Positions 25,752 through 34,628 of a stretch of 64,000 bases of DNA are shown here, one piece after another. The position numbers and the translations under genes are program-made. The first letter of the stretch is position 1, and every line of letters starts with the position of its first letter. A model generated the notes under the pieces. That model worked only from the letters and a program-made list of their open reading frames with translations. It did not search any database and was not told where the DNA came from. This DNA is from DASUNQ01 sp044866775. GTDB lineage: Bacteria > Acidobacteriota > Thermoanaerobaculia > Multivoradales > UBA5704. The stretch is taken from NCBI GenBank assembly GCA_044866775.1, contig JBIOUG010000136.1:1-64000 (forward strand), written 5' to 3'.

Positions 25752-26411
25752 ATGGCGACAACTCTCGGCACCAGGACCGACGTCGCGAGGGGGCTGCGCC
25801 GGACACCGGTCGTCGGGGTCGTCCGCACCGGCTCCCCCGAGGAAGCCCTCCGGCAGGCCCGCGCCTTCGCCGCCGCCGGCCTCGAGCTGGTGGAGGTCAC
25901 CTTCACCGTCCCCGGGGCGCCGCGGCTCATCCGCGACTTGATCGCCGCCCGCGGCGGCGACGGCCCCCCCTTCTACGGCGCCGGGACCGTGACCACCGCG
26001 GCGCGGGCGCGCGAGGCGGTCGCGGCCGGGGCCGAGTTCCTGGTCACCCCGAACGTGGCGCCGGAGGTGGCCGCCGAGGCCCGCCGGGCGGACCTCTTCC
26101 TCGTCTTGGGCGCCCTGACCCCGACCGAGATCGTCGCGGCCCAGGAGCTGGGCGCGGACGTGGTCAAGGTCTACCCCCTGCCGGCGGTCGGCGGCGCGGC
26201 CTACCTCGCAACCGTCCGGCAGCCCCTAGGCGACGTCCCCATGCTCGCCGCCGGCGGCTTCGGCGTCGAGGAGATCCCGGCCTACCGCGCCGCCGGCGCG
26301 GCGGCCTTCGGCATGGGGCCGCCGCTCGTCGGCGCCGATGCCGAGGAGACGCGCCGGCGGGTGACGCGGGCCATCGAGCTGGCGCGGGGCGGCGGGGACG
26401 GAGCGCGATGA
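25752..26411 (+). CDS. eda: KDPG/KHG aldolase
   Basis: A 219-aa class I aldolase cleaving 2-keto-3-deoxy-6-phosphogluconate to pyruvate and glyceraldehyde 3-phosphate (Entner-Doudoroff). GLELVEVTFTVPGA holds the catalytic Glu near 47, FYGAGTVTTAARAREAVAAG and FLVTPNVAPEV are typical, and the Schiff-base Lys is in ADVVKVYPLP near 137. Overlaps the next gene in ATGA. With the downstream phosphoglycerate mutase it makes a lower-glycolysis operon. Longer upstream reading frames are not supported. Confidence 0.9.
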   Translation: MATTLGTRTDVARGLRRTPVVGVVRTGSPEEALRQARAFAAAGLELVEVTFTVPGAPRLIRDLIAARGGDGPPFYGAGTVTTAARAREAVAAGAEFLVTPNVAPEVAAEARRADLFLVLGALTPTEIVAAQELGADVVKVYPLPAVGGAAYLATVRQPLGDVPMLAAGGFGVEEIPAYRAAGAAAFGMGPPLVGADAEETRRRVTRAIELARGGGDGAR

Positions 26412-26830
26412 GCACGAACACGCCGCCACCACGCCAGATCGTCTTCGACCCCACGCCCGAGATCTTCGCCACCGACACGGCGGGCAGCTTCTCGTTCCCG
26501 CTGATCGTCGCGGCGAAGGCCTATCTGCCGACCAGCGCCTACGACGAGGTGCGGTTCGTCTTCTCCGTCTGGCACCCTTCGGGGCAGCGGACGATCGACC
26601 TCGACCGCGCCTACGTCGAGCTGCGCGCCTCCTTCGACCCCGACGACGAGCACTGGACCAAGATCGCCGAGATCGAGCCCGTCGTGCCGCCCTACGCCGG
26701 CGGCGACAGCTTCGACGGCTGGATCGTCCTCCCCATCCTCGGCGCCGTCTCGGCCTTCAGCCTGGTGGGCAGCGGCTTCGAGTCGCGGGCGCGCCTCCAG
26801 GTGCGCGCCAGCGCCTATCTGGTGCCGTGA
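26408..26830 (+). CDS. Hypothetical protein in eda-apgM operon
   Basis: A 140-aa protein without recognised family. It looks like an all-beta, soluble domain (SFSFPLIVAAKAYLPTSAYDE, TIDLDRAYVELRASFDPDDE). It overlaps eda (ATGA) and apgM (GTGA) by four bases, so expression is tightly coupled to both. No signal peptide or catalytic motif seen. Confidence 0.75.
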   Translation: MSTNTPPPRQIVFDPTPEIFATDTAGSFSFPLIVAAKAYLPTSAYDEVRFVFSVWHPSGQRTIDLDRAYVELRASFDPDDEHWTKIAEIEPVVPPYAGGDSFDGWIVLPILGAVSAFSLVGSGFESRARLQVRASAYLVP

Positions 26831-28050
26831 ACCAGATCGAGCTCCTCTCGCGCCTCGCCCAGCCCGCGGCGAGCCGGATCGTGCTGCTGGTGATCGACGG
26901 GCTGGGCGACATCCGCACCGCCGCGCAGACCGCCACCGCGCTCGAACGCGCCAACCTGCCCAATCTCGACGCCCTGGCCGCGCGCTCGGCCCTGGGGCGG
27001 ATCGTCCCGGTCGCCCAGGGGGTGACCCCCGGCAGCGGCCCCGGGCACCTGGCGCTCTTCGGCTACGACCCGATGCTGCCGGAGCACGACATCGGCCGCG
27101 GCGTCCTCGAGGCGATGGGGGCGGGGATCCGCCTCGGCCCGCACGACGTCGCGGCGCGCGGCAACTTCGCCACCGCCGACGCCGCCGGCAACCTGACCGA
27201 CCGGCGGGCGGGGCGCATCTCGACCGAGGAGTGCCGCCGCCTCGTCGAGGTGATGCGCGCGGCGCTCGCCGCCGAGCCGGTGCCGGGGCTCGAGGTCGAG
27301 ATCGTCGCCGGCGAGGGGCACCGCTTCGTGCTGATCTTGAAGGGCGACGACCTCTCGCCCGCGGTCTCGGACACCGATCCGCAGCGGCTGGGTGTGCCGC
27401 CGCTCTCCCCGGAGGCCGAAGAGTCGAGGGCGCGGCACACGGTCGAGCGGCTGCGACGGGCGATCGCGATCATGGAGCGGGCGATCGCCGGCGAGCCCAA
27501 GGCCAACCGGATCCTGCTGCGCGGCTTCTCCAGGCTCCCTCACCTGCCCGATATGGACGAGCTCTACGGCCTGCGCTGCGGCGCCTTCGCGGGCTACCCG
27601 CTCTACCGCGGCGTGGCGGCGGCCTGCGGCATGGAGGTCGTGCCCTGCGGCAAGAAGCCGGCCGAGACGCTCGACGCCGTGCTCGCGAGCTGGGAGCGCT
27701 TCGACCTCTTCTTCGTGCACGTCAAGCAGGCCGACGCCGCCGGCGAGGACGGCGACCTCGACGCCAAGGTGCGGGTGCTCGAGGACGTCGACCGGGAGCT
27801 GCCGCGCCTGCTCGAGCGGCGCCCCGACGTGGTGGCGGTCACCGGCGACCACTCGACGCCGGCGCCGATGAAGCTGCACAGTTGGCACCCGGTGCCGCTG
27901 CTCCTCCACGGCCCCTATTGCTTCGTCGACGGCTCGACGGAGTTCACCGAGACGGCCGCCGCCCGCGGCCATCTCGGGACCGTGCCGTCGTACCACCTGA
28001 TGGGGCTGCTGCTCGCCAACGCCGGGCGGCTGGCGAAGTTCGGGGCCTAG
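26827..28050 (+). CDS. apgM: Cofactor-independent phosphoglycerate mutase (archaeal type)
   Basis: A 407-aa alkaline-phosphatase-superfamily enzyme interconverting 3- and 2-phosphoglycerate. VLLVIDGLGD provides the metal-binding Asp, GVTPGSGPGHLALFGYDP the phosphorylated Ser (near 70), and VKQADAAGEDGD and AVTGDHSTPAPM further metal ligands. GTG start overlaps the preceding stop. Its TAG stop lies inside a REP unit. Confidence 0.9.
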   Translation: MNQIELLSRLAQPAASRIVLLVIDGLGDIRTAAQTATALERANLPNLDALAARSALGRIVPVAQGVTPGSGPGHLALFGYDPMLPEHDIGRGVLEAMGAGIRLGPHDVAARGNFATADAAGNLTDRRAGRISTEECRRLVEVMRAALAAEPVPGLEVEIVAGEGHRFVLILKGDDLSPAVSDTDPQRLGVPPLSPEAEESRARHTVERLRRAIAIMERAIAGEPKANRILLRGFSRLPHLPDMDELYGLRCGAFAGYPLYRGVAAACGMEVVPCGKKPAETLDAVLASWERFDLFFVHVKQADAAGEDGDLDAKVRVLEDVDRELPRLLERRPDVVAVTGDHSTPAPMKLHSWHPVPLLLHGPYCFVDGSTEFTETAAARGHLGTVPSYHLMGLLLANAGRLAKFGA

Positions 28051-28073
28051 CGCCCGGCCTACGTGCCGGGCGC
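28048..28073 (+). repeat. REP-like palindrome containing the apgM stop
   Basis: TAGCGCCCGGCCTACG followed by TGCCGGGCGC: a REP unit lacking the TTTT flank. Its first three bases are the apgM stop codon. Located in the 32-bp gap to the convergent DUF421 gene, where it could act as a terminator hairpin. Confidence 0.8.
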
Positions 28074-28082
28074 TCCAGCCTG

Positions 28083-28529
28083 TTACCGCTCCTTCGGGAT
28101 CACCGAGATCCCGCCGTTGCGCTCGAGCACGGCGTACTTGATCTGATCCAGCCGCTCCAGCCCCTGGAGCTGGCGGGCGGCGTGGAGCACGTCGTCCTCG
28201 TCGATCATCGAGCGGTCGAGGTGCTCGCGGATGGGCTTGCCGTCCTCGACGACGACGAGCGGCAGCCCCTCGGTCACCCGCTTGACGGTCTCGGAGCGCT
28301 CCTTGAGCCAGGCGAGGGCCTGGTCGAGCACGAACAGCGTCAGGATCAGCAGGCCCGCGCCCGTGACCGAGAAGTCCTCGCCGAGCAGGGCCTGCTGCGT
28401 CGTCTCGCTGATGATCAGCAGCAGGACGAAGTCGAAGGTCGTCACCTGCGACAGCGACCGCTGGCCGGTCACCCGGAAGACGAGGAGCAGGAAGAGGTAG
28501 ACGGCGGCGCCGCGGAGCACGGAGTCCAT
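28083..28529 (-). CDS. DUF421 (YetF/YcaP-like) membrane protein
   Basis: A 148-aa protein. Two or three N-terminal transmembrane segments (VYLFLLLVFRVTG, FDFVLLLIISETTQQALLG, LLILTLFVLDQALAWL) precede the soluble DUF421 core with GLPLVVVEDGKPIREHLDR and LDQIKYAVLERNGGISVIPK. ATG start has an AAGGAGG site. It follows its partner gene by 15 bp. Function of the family is not firmly known. Confidence 0.85.
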   Translation of the reverse strand: MDSVLRGAAVYLFLLLVFRVTGQRSLSQVTTFDFVLLLIISETTQQALLGEDFSVTGAGLLILTLFVLDQALAWLKERSETVKRVTEGLPLVVVEDGKPIREHLDRSMIDEDDVLHAARQLQGLERLDQIKYAVLERNGGISVIPKER

Positions 28530-28544
28530 GGCCGGCCTCCTTGG

Positions 28545-29066
28545 TCAGGGGTAGACGAACTGTGAGAGCGCGAGCGACGGGCCGCCGGCCACGCCCAGCG
28601 TGGCGCGCGCCGGCCCGATCCGCTCCGGCTTGAAGTCGACGACGACGTCGAATGAGGTGCCGGGCCGCGCCACAGGGAAGACCAGCCACAGCCGGTCGGG
28701 CGTCGGGACCATTGTCTCCGGCTCGGGGACCGTCTGCTCGTAGTGCATGCGCTCGACGTAGCGCGGATGCACCCAGAGCCGGACCTCGCGCCCGGCGGCG
28801 GCGCGCGGGCCGATCCGCAGGGTCAGCCGGTTCTTTCCCTCGAGACGCAGGAAGCGGTCGTACTCGACCGTCAGGCTCGCCGGCTCACCGGCGGTCGTCC
28901 TGCTCAGGAGCCCTCGACCGAAGAGCCCGGCCAGGGCGGCGAGCACCACGAGGATCATGACCACGCGCGCGACTGCCTGCACCCGCCACTCGCGGCGCTG
29001 GAAGTCCATGTCCTGATTGATCTCGAGGCTGGGATCCCGCTCCCGCGGCTCCTCCGGCTGGGCCAT
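28545..29066 (-). CDS. Membrane-anchored protein of unknown function
   Basis: A 173-aa protein with one transmembrane helix (VVMILVVLAALAGLFGRGL, about residues 36-54) and an outer beta-rich domain (LTVEYDRFLRLEGKNRLTL, VWVHPRYVERM-like segment, FDVVVDFKPERIGPARA). ATG 29066 is preceded by GGAGGG. It is the first gene of a two-gene unit with the DUF421 protein, which suggests that they act together. No family is named with confidence. Confidence 0.7.
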   Translation of the reverse strand: MAQPEEPRERDPSLEINQDMDFQRREWRVQAVARVVMILVVLAALAGLFGRGLLSRTTAGEPASLTVEYDRFLRLEGKNRLTLRIGPRAAAGREVRLWVHPRYVERMHYEQTVPEPETMVPTPDRLWLVFPVARPGTSFDVVVDFKPERIGPARATLGVAGGPSLALSQFVYP

Positions 29067-29119
29067 CGCGCACCCTCCGCCCTGCGCGCGGGGGTGCAGC
29101 AAGCTTCAGGCCACGGCCG

Positions 29120-30856
29120 TCAGGGAAGCGGGGACACCACGCCGGCGCCGGCGTGCGGCGCGGTGCCGCGCGGATCGGTGGCGGCCTCGAAGCCGCCGGC
29201 GGCGAGACGCCGTACGGCGGTGAGCTTGGGCCGGTCGCGCTCCTTGGTCAGCACGATCGCGTGGCCGCGGCGCTCGAGCTCGGCGCGGGTCTCGGGGGCG
29301 AGGGCGTCGGCCTCGACTTCCAAACGGTCGGGGAGCCACTGGTGGTGGATGCGCGGGCGGGAGAGGGCGTCGGTGAGGGTGTCGCCGTCGACGAGGAGGG
29401 CGAGGAGGGCCTGCGCGACCGAGGTCGGGATGCGCGGGCCGCCGCGGCCGCCGAGGGCCAGCGCCTCGCCCTTGCGCCAGGCGACCACCGGGGTCATCGA
29501 GGAGAGCATCCGCTTGCCGGGGGCGATCGTGTTGGCGTCGCCCATGACCAGGCCGTTCAGGTTCGGGCGACCGGGCGCGGTGACGAAGTCGTCCATCTCG
29601 TCGTTCAGGAAGAATCCGGCGCCGGGGACGTAGAGGCCGCAGCCGAAGAGGTCGTTGACGGTCGTGGTGAGGGCCACCAGGTTGCCGGCGCCGTCGACGA
29701 CCGAGAGGTGGGTGGTGTCGGTCGACTCCGGCGAAGTGGCGGTGGTCGCGGCCCAGCCGCCCCAGGGCGCCACCTCGGCCGAGGGCGCGGCCCTGCCGCG
29801 CTCGACCCCGGCGGCCAGGGCGTCGAGCCGGCGGGCCGCCAGCAGCTCGGCGGTCGTGGCGCGGCTGGTCGCCGGGTCGCCGAGCAGGGCGCGGTCGGCG
29901 AAGGAGCGGCGGAAGCTCTCGGCGAGGAGGTGCCAGCGGTCGCTGCCGCGGCGCGGGAAGCTCCCCCAGCCGAGGCGCTCGAGGGCGCCCAGGGTCTCGC
30001 CGAGGACGACGCCGCCCGAGGACGGGAGCCCCATGGCCGCCAGCTCCCAGCCGAAGGCGCTGAAGCGCACCGGCTCGCGCCAGACCGGGCGGTAGGCGGC
30101 GAGGTCGGCGGCGCGGAGGACGCCATGGTGCGCGCGCGAGGCCGCCTCGATCGCCGCGGCGACCCGGCCCTCGGTGATGCCGGCGGGGCCGCGCTCGGCG
30201 TAGAGCGTCAGGGTGGCGGCGAGGTCCGGGAGGCGCAGGGTGCTGCCGGCGACGAGGGGCTCGCCGTCCGGGAACCAGAGCTGCGCCGTCTCCGGGAAGC
30301 GCGTCAGGAGCTTGCGCTCGCGCTCGAGGACGTCGTGGAGCTGGGTGCTGACGCGGAAGCCGTCGGCTGCCAGACGTATCGCGGGCGCCACGACGCGCGC
30401 CCAGGGCAGGCGGCCGTGGCGGCGGTGGAGCTCGTGGAGACCGGCGGGCGAGCCGGGGACGCCGGCGGCGAGGGGGCCGGCGGTGGAGGCGTCGGGCACG
30501 CGCTCGCCCTGGGCGTCGACGAACATGGTGCGATGGGCGGCGGCGGGGGCGGTCTCGCGGAAGTCGAGGGTGGTGACCTCCTTGCCGACCTTGACGACGG
30601 CGAAGCCGCCGCCGCCGAGGTTGCCGGCCTCCGGGAAGACGACGGCGAGGGCGAGGGCGGTGGCGACGGCGGCGTCGACGGCGTTGCCGCCGGCGCGGAG
30701 GATGTCGAGGCCGGCCTGGGTCGCGAGCGGCTGCTCGGAGGCTACGGCGCCGCCGGCGCCGCGGGCGGGAGGCGGGACGGCGGCGGGGAGGGGCGGCGAG
30801 GAGAGGGCGGCGAGGAGGAGCGCAGTGGCGAGGGCCAGCGACGACGTGAGGCGCAT
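29120..30856 (-). CDS. ggt: Gamma-glutamyltransferase/glutathione hydrolase
   Basis: A 578-aa exported Ntn-hydrolase that removes gamma-glutamyl groups from glutathione and related peptides. A signal peptide (ALATALLLAALSS) is followed by GGNAVDAAVATALALAVV and NLGGGGFAVV; the autocleavage site and N-terminal nucleophile Thr are in DTTHLSVVDGAGN near residue 380. SSMTPVVAWRKGEALALGG is the small-subunit signature. ATG 30856 is used; GTG 30874 is possible. Confidence 0.92.
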   Translation of the reverse strand: MRLTSSLALATALLLAALSSPPLPAAVPPPARGAGGAVASEQPLATQAGLDILRAGGNAVDAAVATALALAVVFPEAGNLGGGGFAVVKVGKEVTTLDFRETAPAAAHRTMFVDAQGERVPDASTAGPLAAGVPGSPAGLHELHRRHGRLPWARVVAPAIRLAADGFRVSTQLHDVLERERKLLTRFPETAQLWFPDGEPLVAGSTLRLPDLAATLTLYAERGPAGITEGRVAAAIEAASRAHHGVLRAADLAAYRPVWREPVRFSAFGWELAAMGLPSSGGVVLGETLGALERLGWGSFPRRGSDRWHLLAESFRRSFADRALLGDPATSRATTAELLAARRLDALAAGVERGRAAPSAEVAPWGGWAATTATSPESTDTTHLSVVDGAGNLVALTTTVNDLFGCGLYVPGAGFFLNDEMDDFVTAPGRPNLNGLVMGDANTIAPGKRMLSSMTPVVAWRKGEALALGGRGGPRIPTSVAQALLALLVDGDTLTDALSRPRIHHQWLPDRLEVEADALAPETRAELERRGHAIVLTKERDRPKLTAVRRLAAGGFEAATDPRGTAPHAGAGVVSPLP

Positions 30857-30933
30857 CCTCAGAGTCTCGCACACAGACTCCTCGCTGCGGGCTCAGGAGC
30901 ACTGAGCCGAATCACGCACCGTGTCGAGCGAAC

Positions 30934-33237
30934 TTACCCACCGGGCCCGGGACGACACTTCGCCTCTACGACCGTGGCCTTGACCGTGGCTCGTCCTTCG
31001 AAACCGCGATCATCACGCACGAGCAACTGGATCGTGTGCTCGCCGATCGGCAGACTGACGGCAGGCCGCACCCCCGTGACCGTGCCGAAGGGCCCAGACC
31101 ACTCGAAGGTGAGTGGATGAGCGGGGTCGTTGGTGGACCGAAGTCCGTTCAGAGTGACCATTGCTTTGCCGCTCCTGTCGGCCACGGCGGTGCGATTCTT
31201 GCCGGCATGGGCGACTGGCACCGCGGCGGTGGTGGCATTGCCGAGCTCGTCGGTCAAGCTCACACTGAGCGAGACGGGAGTCGAGGAGTCAGGGGTGCCC
31301 ACTTGGCCGGTGTAGCTGGTGTCGCTCAGAAAATCGCCGCTGACGTAGCGCAGCAGCAGCGGCATACGGTCGAAGAACGCGACGAACGGGAAGGCCAGCA
31401 CCTCCTGCAGGCCAGGTGCAGCATCGCGGGCGGTCACTTCGAGGGTCACGCCGTTCGGCGTGCGGAGGGTGCTGCTGCCGGCAAGCACCGGCGGGTCGCT
31501 GTCCTTGGCGAAGTGGAGCACGCTCGAGACCAGCACCTCCTCGGTATCGGCCCTGTAGACGAGCAGCGTGGCCCGTCCCATGAAGCCCGTGGGCAGATCA
31601 TCGGGAAAGTTCAGCCGCACTCGCGCCGGGTTATCACGGCCGCCGAGCAGAGTGAACAGCTCGCGCACGCGGATCTCCGGCTGCGCAGTACCCCCTGGGG
31701 CGGATTCCAAGATGATCGGCCCGATATGGCCGAACAGGTGCTCCTCGAGGTTGTCGTCCCAGATCACGTCCAGGAACACGCGGGTATCCTTCCCGCCCGG
31801 CCCCATGACCTCGGCATTCGACAGCTCCGTCACCACCTCCACCGGCGAGGCGACCTTTGCGGTGGTGAGGTTGTTCCACGTCCATACCACCTTGCCTACA
31901 TCGGGCGCCACGCTCGGACCGGAGAAACCCTCGCCGAAGGTCACGTTGAAGCCGCTGGGACAAAGGAACGGCCGGTAACCGATGTCGTAGAAGATGTCGG
32001 TGTAGAGCTGCGTGTGGTGACCTCCCAGCTCGGCGAGTCGCTTGCGGATCTCTTCGCTGGTCAAGCCGCCGAGTCGGTCTTCGGCTAATAGGCGCGCGTC
32101 GAGATCCGCGATCCTCACCGAGCGCACGTACTCCGCCCTCCCTGCGCCCTCCGTCCCTGCCGCGGGAACCATGAGCACATCGTCCGGCACTCCTGCCGGC
32201 GGCGCCGGCACGCTCGGGCAGGACGGCTCTCCGGTCTGTAGGAGGTTGGAGAACCGGATTGCGCCATGTGGATGAGATGCGCCGCCAAGGGGATCGCAGT
32301 CGGCCAGTCCGTCTCCGGACTCGAAGATGTAATGCGTCAAGGCGTAGCGGGTGCAGCGGGAAGGCTTAGAGCAGTCGCGTGGGCCAAGGGCTGCGAAGTT
32401 CTCGGGGACGTTGAGCATCGTACAGATGGCGAGCTCGTGGGGAGCGGAACCGAAGTTGAGAGCTACGACTGTGAGGATCAGCTTCCGATCAGGCGTGCCG
32501 GGCGGGTCGATGGTGAGCTTCGAGAGGTAGCTGACATCCTGGCCGGGGCACTTATCCTCATCAGGACGCTCTGAGCGGTCCTCAAAGCTCCGACATGGCG
32601 TCGGTGCGGCATTGAGCGGGAACCCGGAGGGGACTTGCCTGACGACGTACACCAGATCGTTGAAGTCCAGGTCGGAGATCGGCCTGGCCGCGTCTTCCCA
32701 CTCGAACAGCCAGGTCCCGGGAAAGATCTTGCTGGTCCGCAGGTGATCGAGCATCCCGTCGCTGTTCTTCGCCTCGTCGGAGGACCACACCTGATCGACC
32801 GTCCCGTTGCGGTCCGTGTCCGAGTGAAGGTTCGTCGCCAAGGCGTCGCCGGCGTCCATCGTGCCGAGATCCGTCTCCTTCAGCTCGATGCAGCGACAAT
32901 TGAACTCTTCCTTGTCCCCCTGCGGGCACCCTGAGCAAGTTTGGGTGTCGAAGAAACACCCTGGGATCTCCGTGCTGCCCACCTTGCACCTGAGCCCAGC
33001 GATGGTGGGGTTGGTCGGAGAGGCGATCTGGATCGCGTTGCGGAAGAACGCCTTGCTGAAGAGGATCTGGGCGGCGACCGGCCCGGTCGTTTCCAACGAC
33101 ACCGAGCCGTCGGGGTTCTCGTCCGGTTGACTCGCCGCAACCGGGCTGGCCGAGATGCATGCCAAGGCGCATGCCACAACCGCCGTGAACCTGGCGGTTC
33201 CGCGCTGGAGAGGCTGGCTAGGCCCGACGCCGTTCAT
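30934..33237 (-). CDS. Large secreted protein with DUF4114-like and PKD-like regions
   Basis: A 767-aa exported protein (signal FTAVVACALACISASPVAA). LFEWEDAARPISDLDFNDLV resembles the DUF4114 calcium-type motif. A cysteine-rich patch (CFFDTQTCSGCPQGDKEEFN) is near residue 95. The C-terminal 90 residues (AVSLPIGEHTIQLLVRDDRG) resemble a PKD/Ig-like domain. No LPXTG or PEP-CTERM anchor is visible. Base composition is less GC-rich than the flanking genes, compatible with transfer. Role unknown, probably cell-surface. Confidence 0.75.
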   Translation of the reverse strand: MNGVGPSQPLQRGTARFTAVVACALACISASPVAASQPDENPDGSVSLETTGPVAAQILFSKAFFRNAIQIASPTNPTIAGLRCKVGSTEIPGCFFDTQTCSGCPQGDKEEFNCRCIELKETDLGTMDAGDALATNLHSDTDRNGTVDQVWSSDEAKNSDGMLDHLRTSKIFPGTWLFEWEDAARPISDLDFNDLVYVVRQVPSGFPLNAAPTPCRSFEDRSERPDEDKCPGQDVSYLSKLTIDPPGTPDRKLILTVVALNFGSAPHELAICTMLNVPENFAALGPRDCSKPSRCTRYALTHYIFESGDGLADCDPLGGASHPHGAIRFSNLLQTGEPSCPSVPAPPAGVPDDVLMVPAAGTEGAGRAEYVRSVRIADLDARLLAEDRLGGLTSEEIRKRLAELGGHHTQLYTDIFYDIGYRPFLCPSGFNVTFGEGFSGPSVAPDVGKVVWTWNNLTTAKVASPVEVVTELSNAEVMGPGGKDTRVFLDVIWDDNLEEHLFGHIGPIILESAPGGTAQPEIRVRELFTLLGGRDNPARVRLNFPDDLPTGFMGRATLLVYRADTEEVLVSSVLHFAKDSDPPVLAGSSTLRTPNGVTLEVTARDAAPGLQEVLAFPFVAFFDRMPLLLRYVSGDFLSDTSYTGQVGTPDSSTPVSLSVSLTDELGNATTAAVPVAHAGKNRTAVADRSGKAMVTLNGLRSTNDPAHPLTFEWSGPFGTVTGVRPAVSLPIGEHTIQLLVRDDRGFEGRATVKATVVEAKCRPGPGG

Positions 33238-33419
33238 AGCCTTGCCTTTCTGTTCTTTGAGTACGAAAATATCTTACCACAAACAGTGCGGCGTGTCACC
33301 CGCCCGGGAGTGCTGGTCCTCAATGATCCGGCGACATCGCGGAGGATGGCGAGGTCACCCGGCGCGCGGGGGGCGCGCTCGCGCATGCCGTCGACCAATC
33401 GAGATAGGGGGCAGCGGGC

Positions 33420-33497
33420 TTAGCTCCGCTGCTCCCCTCCCACACCACCGGCGAGGGCCAGCGCCGCGAGGACGGCGAGACGGCGGGCGCGGCGCAT
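33420..33497 (-). pseudogene. Orphan signal-peptide stub (25 codons)
   Basis: MRRARRLAVLAALALAGG then VGGEQRS and TAA: a textbook signal peptide followed at once by a stop. It lies in the otherwise geneless 33238-33561 interval and probably represents the 5' remnant of a lost secreted-protein gene. It could instead be an uncharacterised micropeptide. Confidence 0.3.
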
Positions 33498-33561
33498 GCC
33501 GGCAGTCTCGCATAGGCGGCGCCCTCGGCGCCGCCGCCGGATCACTGGCGCCGGCCCGAGG

Positions 33562-33762
33562 TCATCCCGCCCTCTCGACGCGCACGTCCGCATCGCCCCA
33601 GCGGTCGCGGACGACCGTCACCTGCCAGGGGTTGCAGCAGATCTCGCAGTCCTGGACGAAGGACCCCCAGACGTCGGGCTCGAGCGTCATCTCGACGCGC
33701 TCGCCGCACCAGGGGCACTGTACCTCGATCCGGTCGGCCCAGTAGCCGTCGCGCTCACGCAT
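33562..33762 (-). CDS. CPXCG-motif cysteine-rich small protein
   Basis: A 66-aa putative zinc-binding protein. VQCPWCGERVEMTLEPD and FVQDCEICCNPWQVTV give the two cysteine pairs of the CPXCG family, of unknown function. ATG 33762 follows the CsgG-like gene by 74 bp. The frame extends upstream without homology, so the short form is preferred. Confidence 0.8.
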   Translation of the reverse strand: MRERDGYWADRIEVQCPWCGERVEMTLEPDVWGSFVQDCEICCNPWQVTVVRDRWGDADVRVERAG

Positions 33763-33785
33763 GGCTGGAAGACGGCGCACAAGCG

Positions 33786-33813
33786 CGAGGACCCGGCCGC
33801 GGCCGGGTCCTCG
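33786..33813 (-). terminator. Perfect 14-bp inverted repeat downstream of CsgG-like gene
   Basis: CGAGGACCCGGCCG and its exact complement meet without a loop. It lies 23 bp after the CsgG-like stop and probably forms a terminator or mRNA-stabilising hairpin; no U-tract follows. Confidence 0.6.
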
Positions 33814-33836
33814 GTCACTCCGCGGAAGCGTGCCGT

Positions 33837-34457
33837 CTACAGGTCGGCGGCCTTGATGCTGGCGACGAGCTGCTGGATGACCGGCTTCATGACCTTGTCG
33901 AACATCCGGTCGTCGTCGACACCGCCGCCGAAGCCGCCGACGTTGACCTTGACGCTGCTCTCCTCGCCGCGCGCCTCGTCGGCCCACAGGATCTCGCCGG
34001 TCGAGGTGTCGATCAAGCGGGCGTTCATCGCCGCGACGAAGTTGCGCTTGCCGGCCGAGAAGCCGGGCAGGCGCCTGATGCCCGGCGCGTGGGCGCCGAC
34101 GTCGGTCACCCCGTACTCGGTGACGGCGCCGGTCAGCAGGTAGTTGACGCCGAGGAGCTTGCCGATCCGCACCGCGGTCGAGGGGTCGAGGTCGCCCGAG
34201 AGGGTGAGGTTCTTCTCCTGCATCAGCGCCGCGAGCTGCTCGCGCTCGACGACCCGGAACTTGCCGCTCTTGACCAGCTCGGTGACGAAGACGTCCTGGG
34301 CGGCCGCGGAGCCGTTGTGGTACCACCACTGGTTCTCGGCCTTGCTCTTGAACTCGAGCACCGCGATGCGGGGCTTGCTGGTGTCGGCGGCGAACGCCGG
34401 CAGCGTCGCCACCGCCAGCAGGGCGGCGATGAGCAGGAAACTCGGGACACGCTTCAT
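33837..34457 (-). CDS. CsgG/HfaB-like secretion-associated protein
   Basis: A 206-aa exported protein. Signal peptide SFLLIAALLAVATLPAFAA, then KPRIAVLEFKSKAENQWWYH, ELVKSGKFRVVEREQLAALM and GKLLGVNYLLTGAVTEYG, which together are the CsgG domain. CsgG forms outer-membrane pores for curli; single-domain relatives are often stand-alone envelope proteins. There is no lipobox cysteine, unlike CsgG proper. AGGAG lies upstream of the ATG. Divergent from tryptophan dioxygenase. Confidence 0.85.
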   Translation of the reverse strand: MKRVPSFLLIAALLAVATLPAFAADTSKPRIAVLEFKSKAENQWWYHNGSAAAQDVFVTELVKSGKFRVVEREQLAALMQEKNLTLSGDLDPSTAVRIGKLLGVNYLLTGAVTEYGVTDVGAHAPGIRRLPGFSAGKRNFVAAMNARLIDTSTGEILWADEARGEESSVKVNVGGFGGGVDDDRMFDKVMKPVIQQLVASIKAADL

Positions 34458-34628
34458 GACTCTGTTCTCCTGACAACTTGGAGCCGGTCCGCCGGCTCCG
34501 GGGGTTTCGGATCCACGTTCGGGAGGCGGGATTGTACCGCGTTTTGGCCGCCGGCGCGCGGCCGGGTCGCGGTTTGACCCTCCGCCGGGGGCGGACTAAC
34601 CTTGCCCGGCGACTCGCGAGGAGACCTC

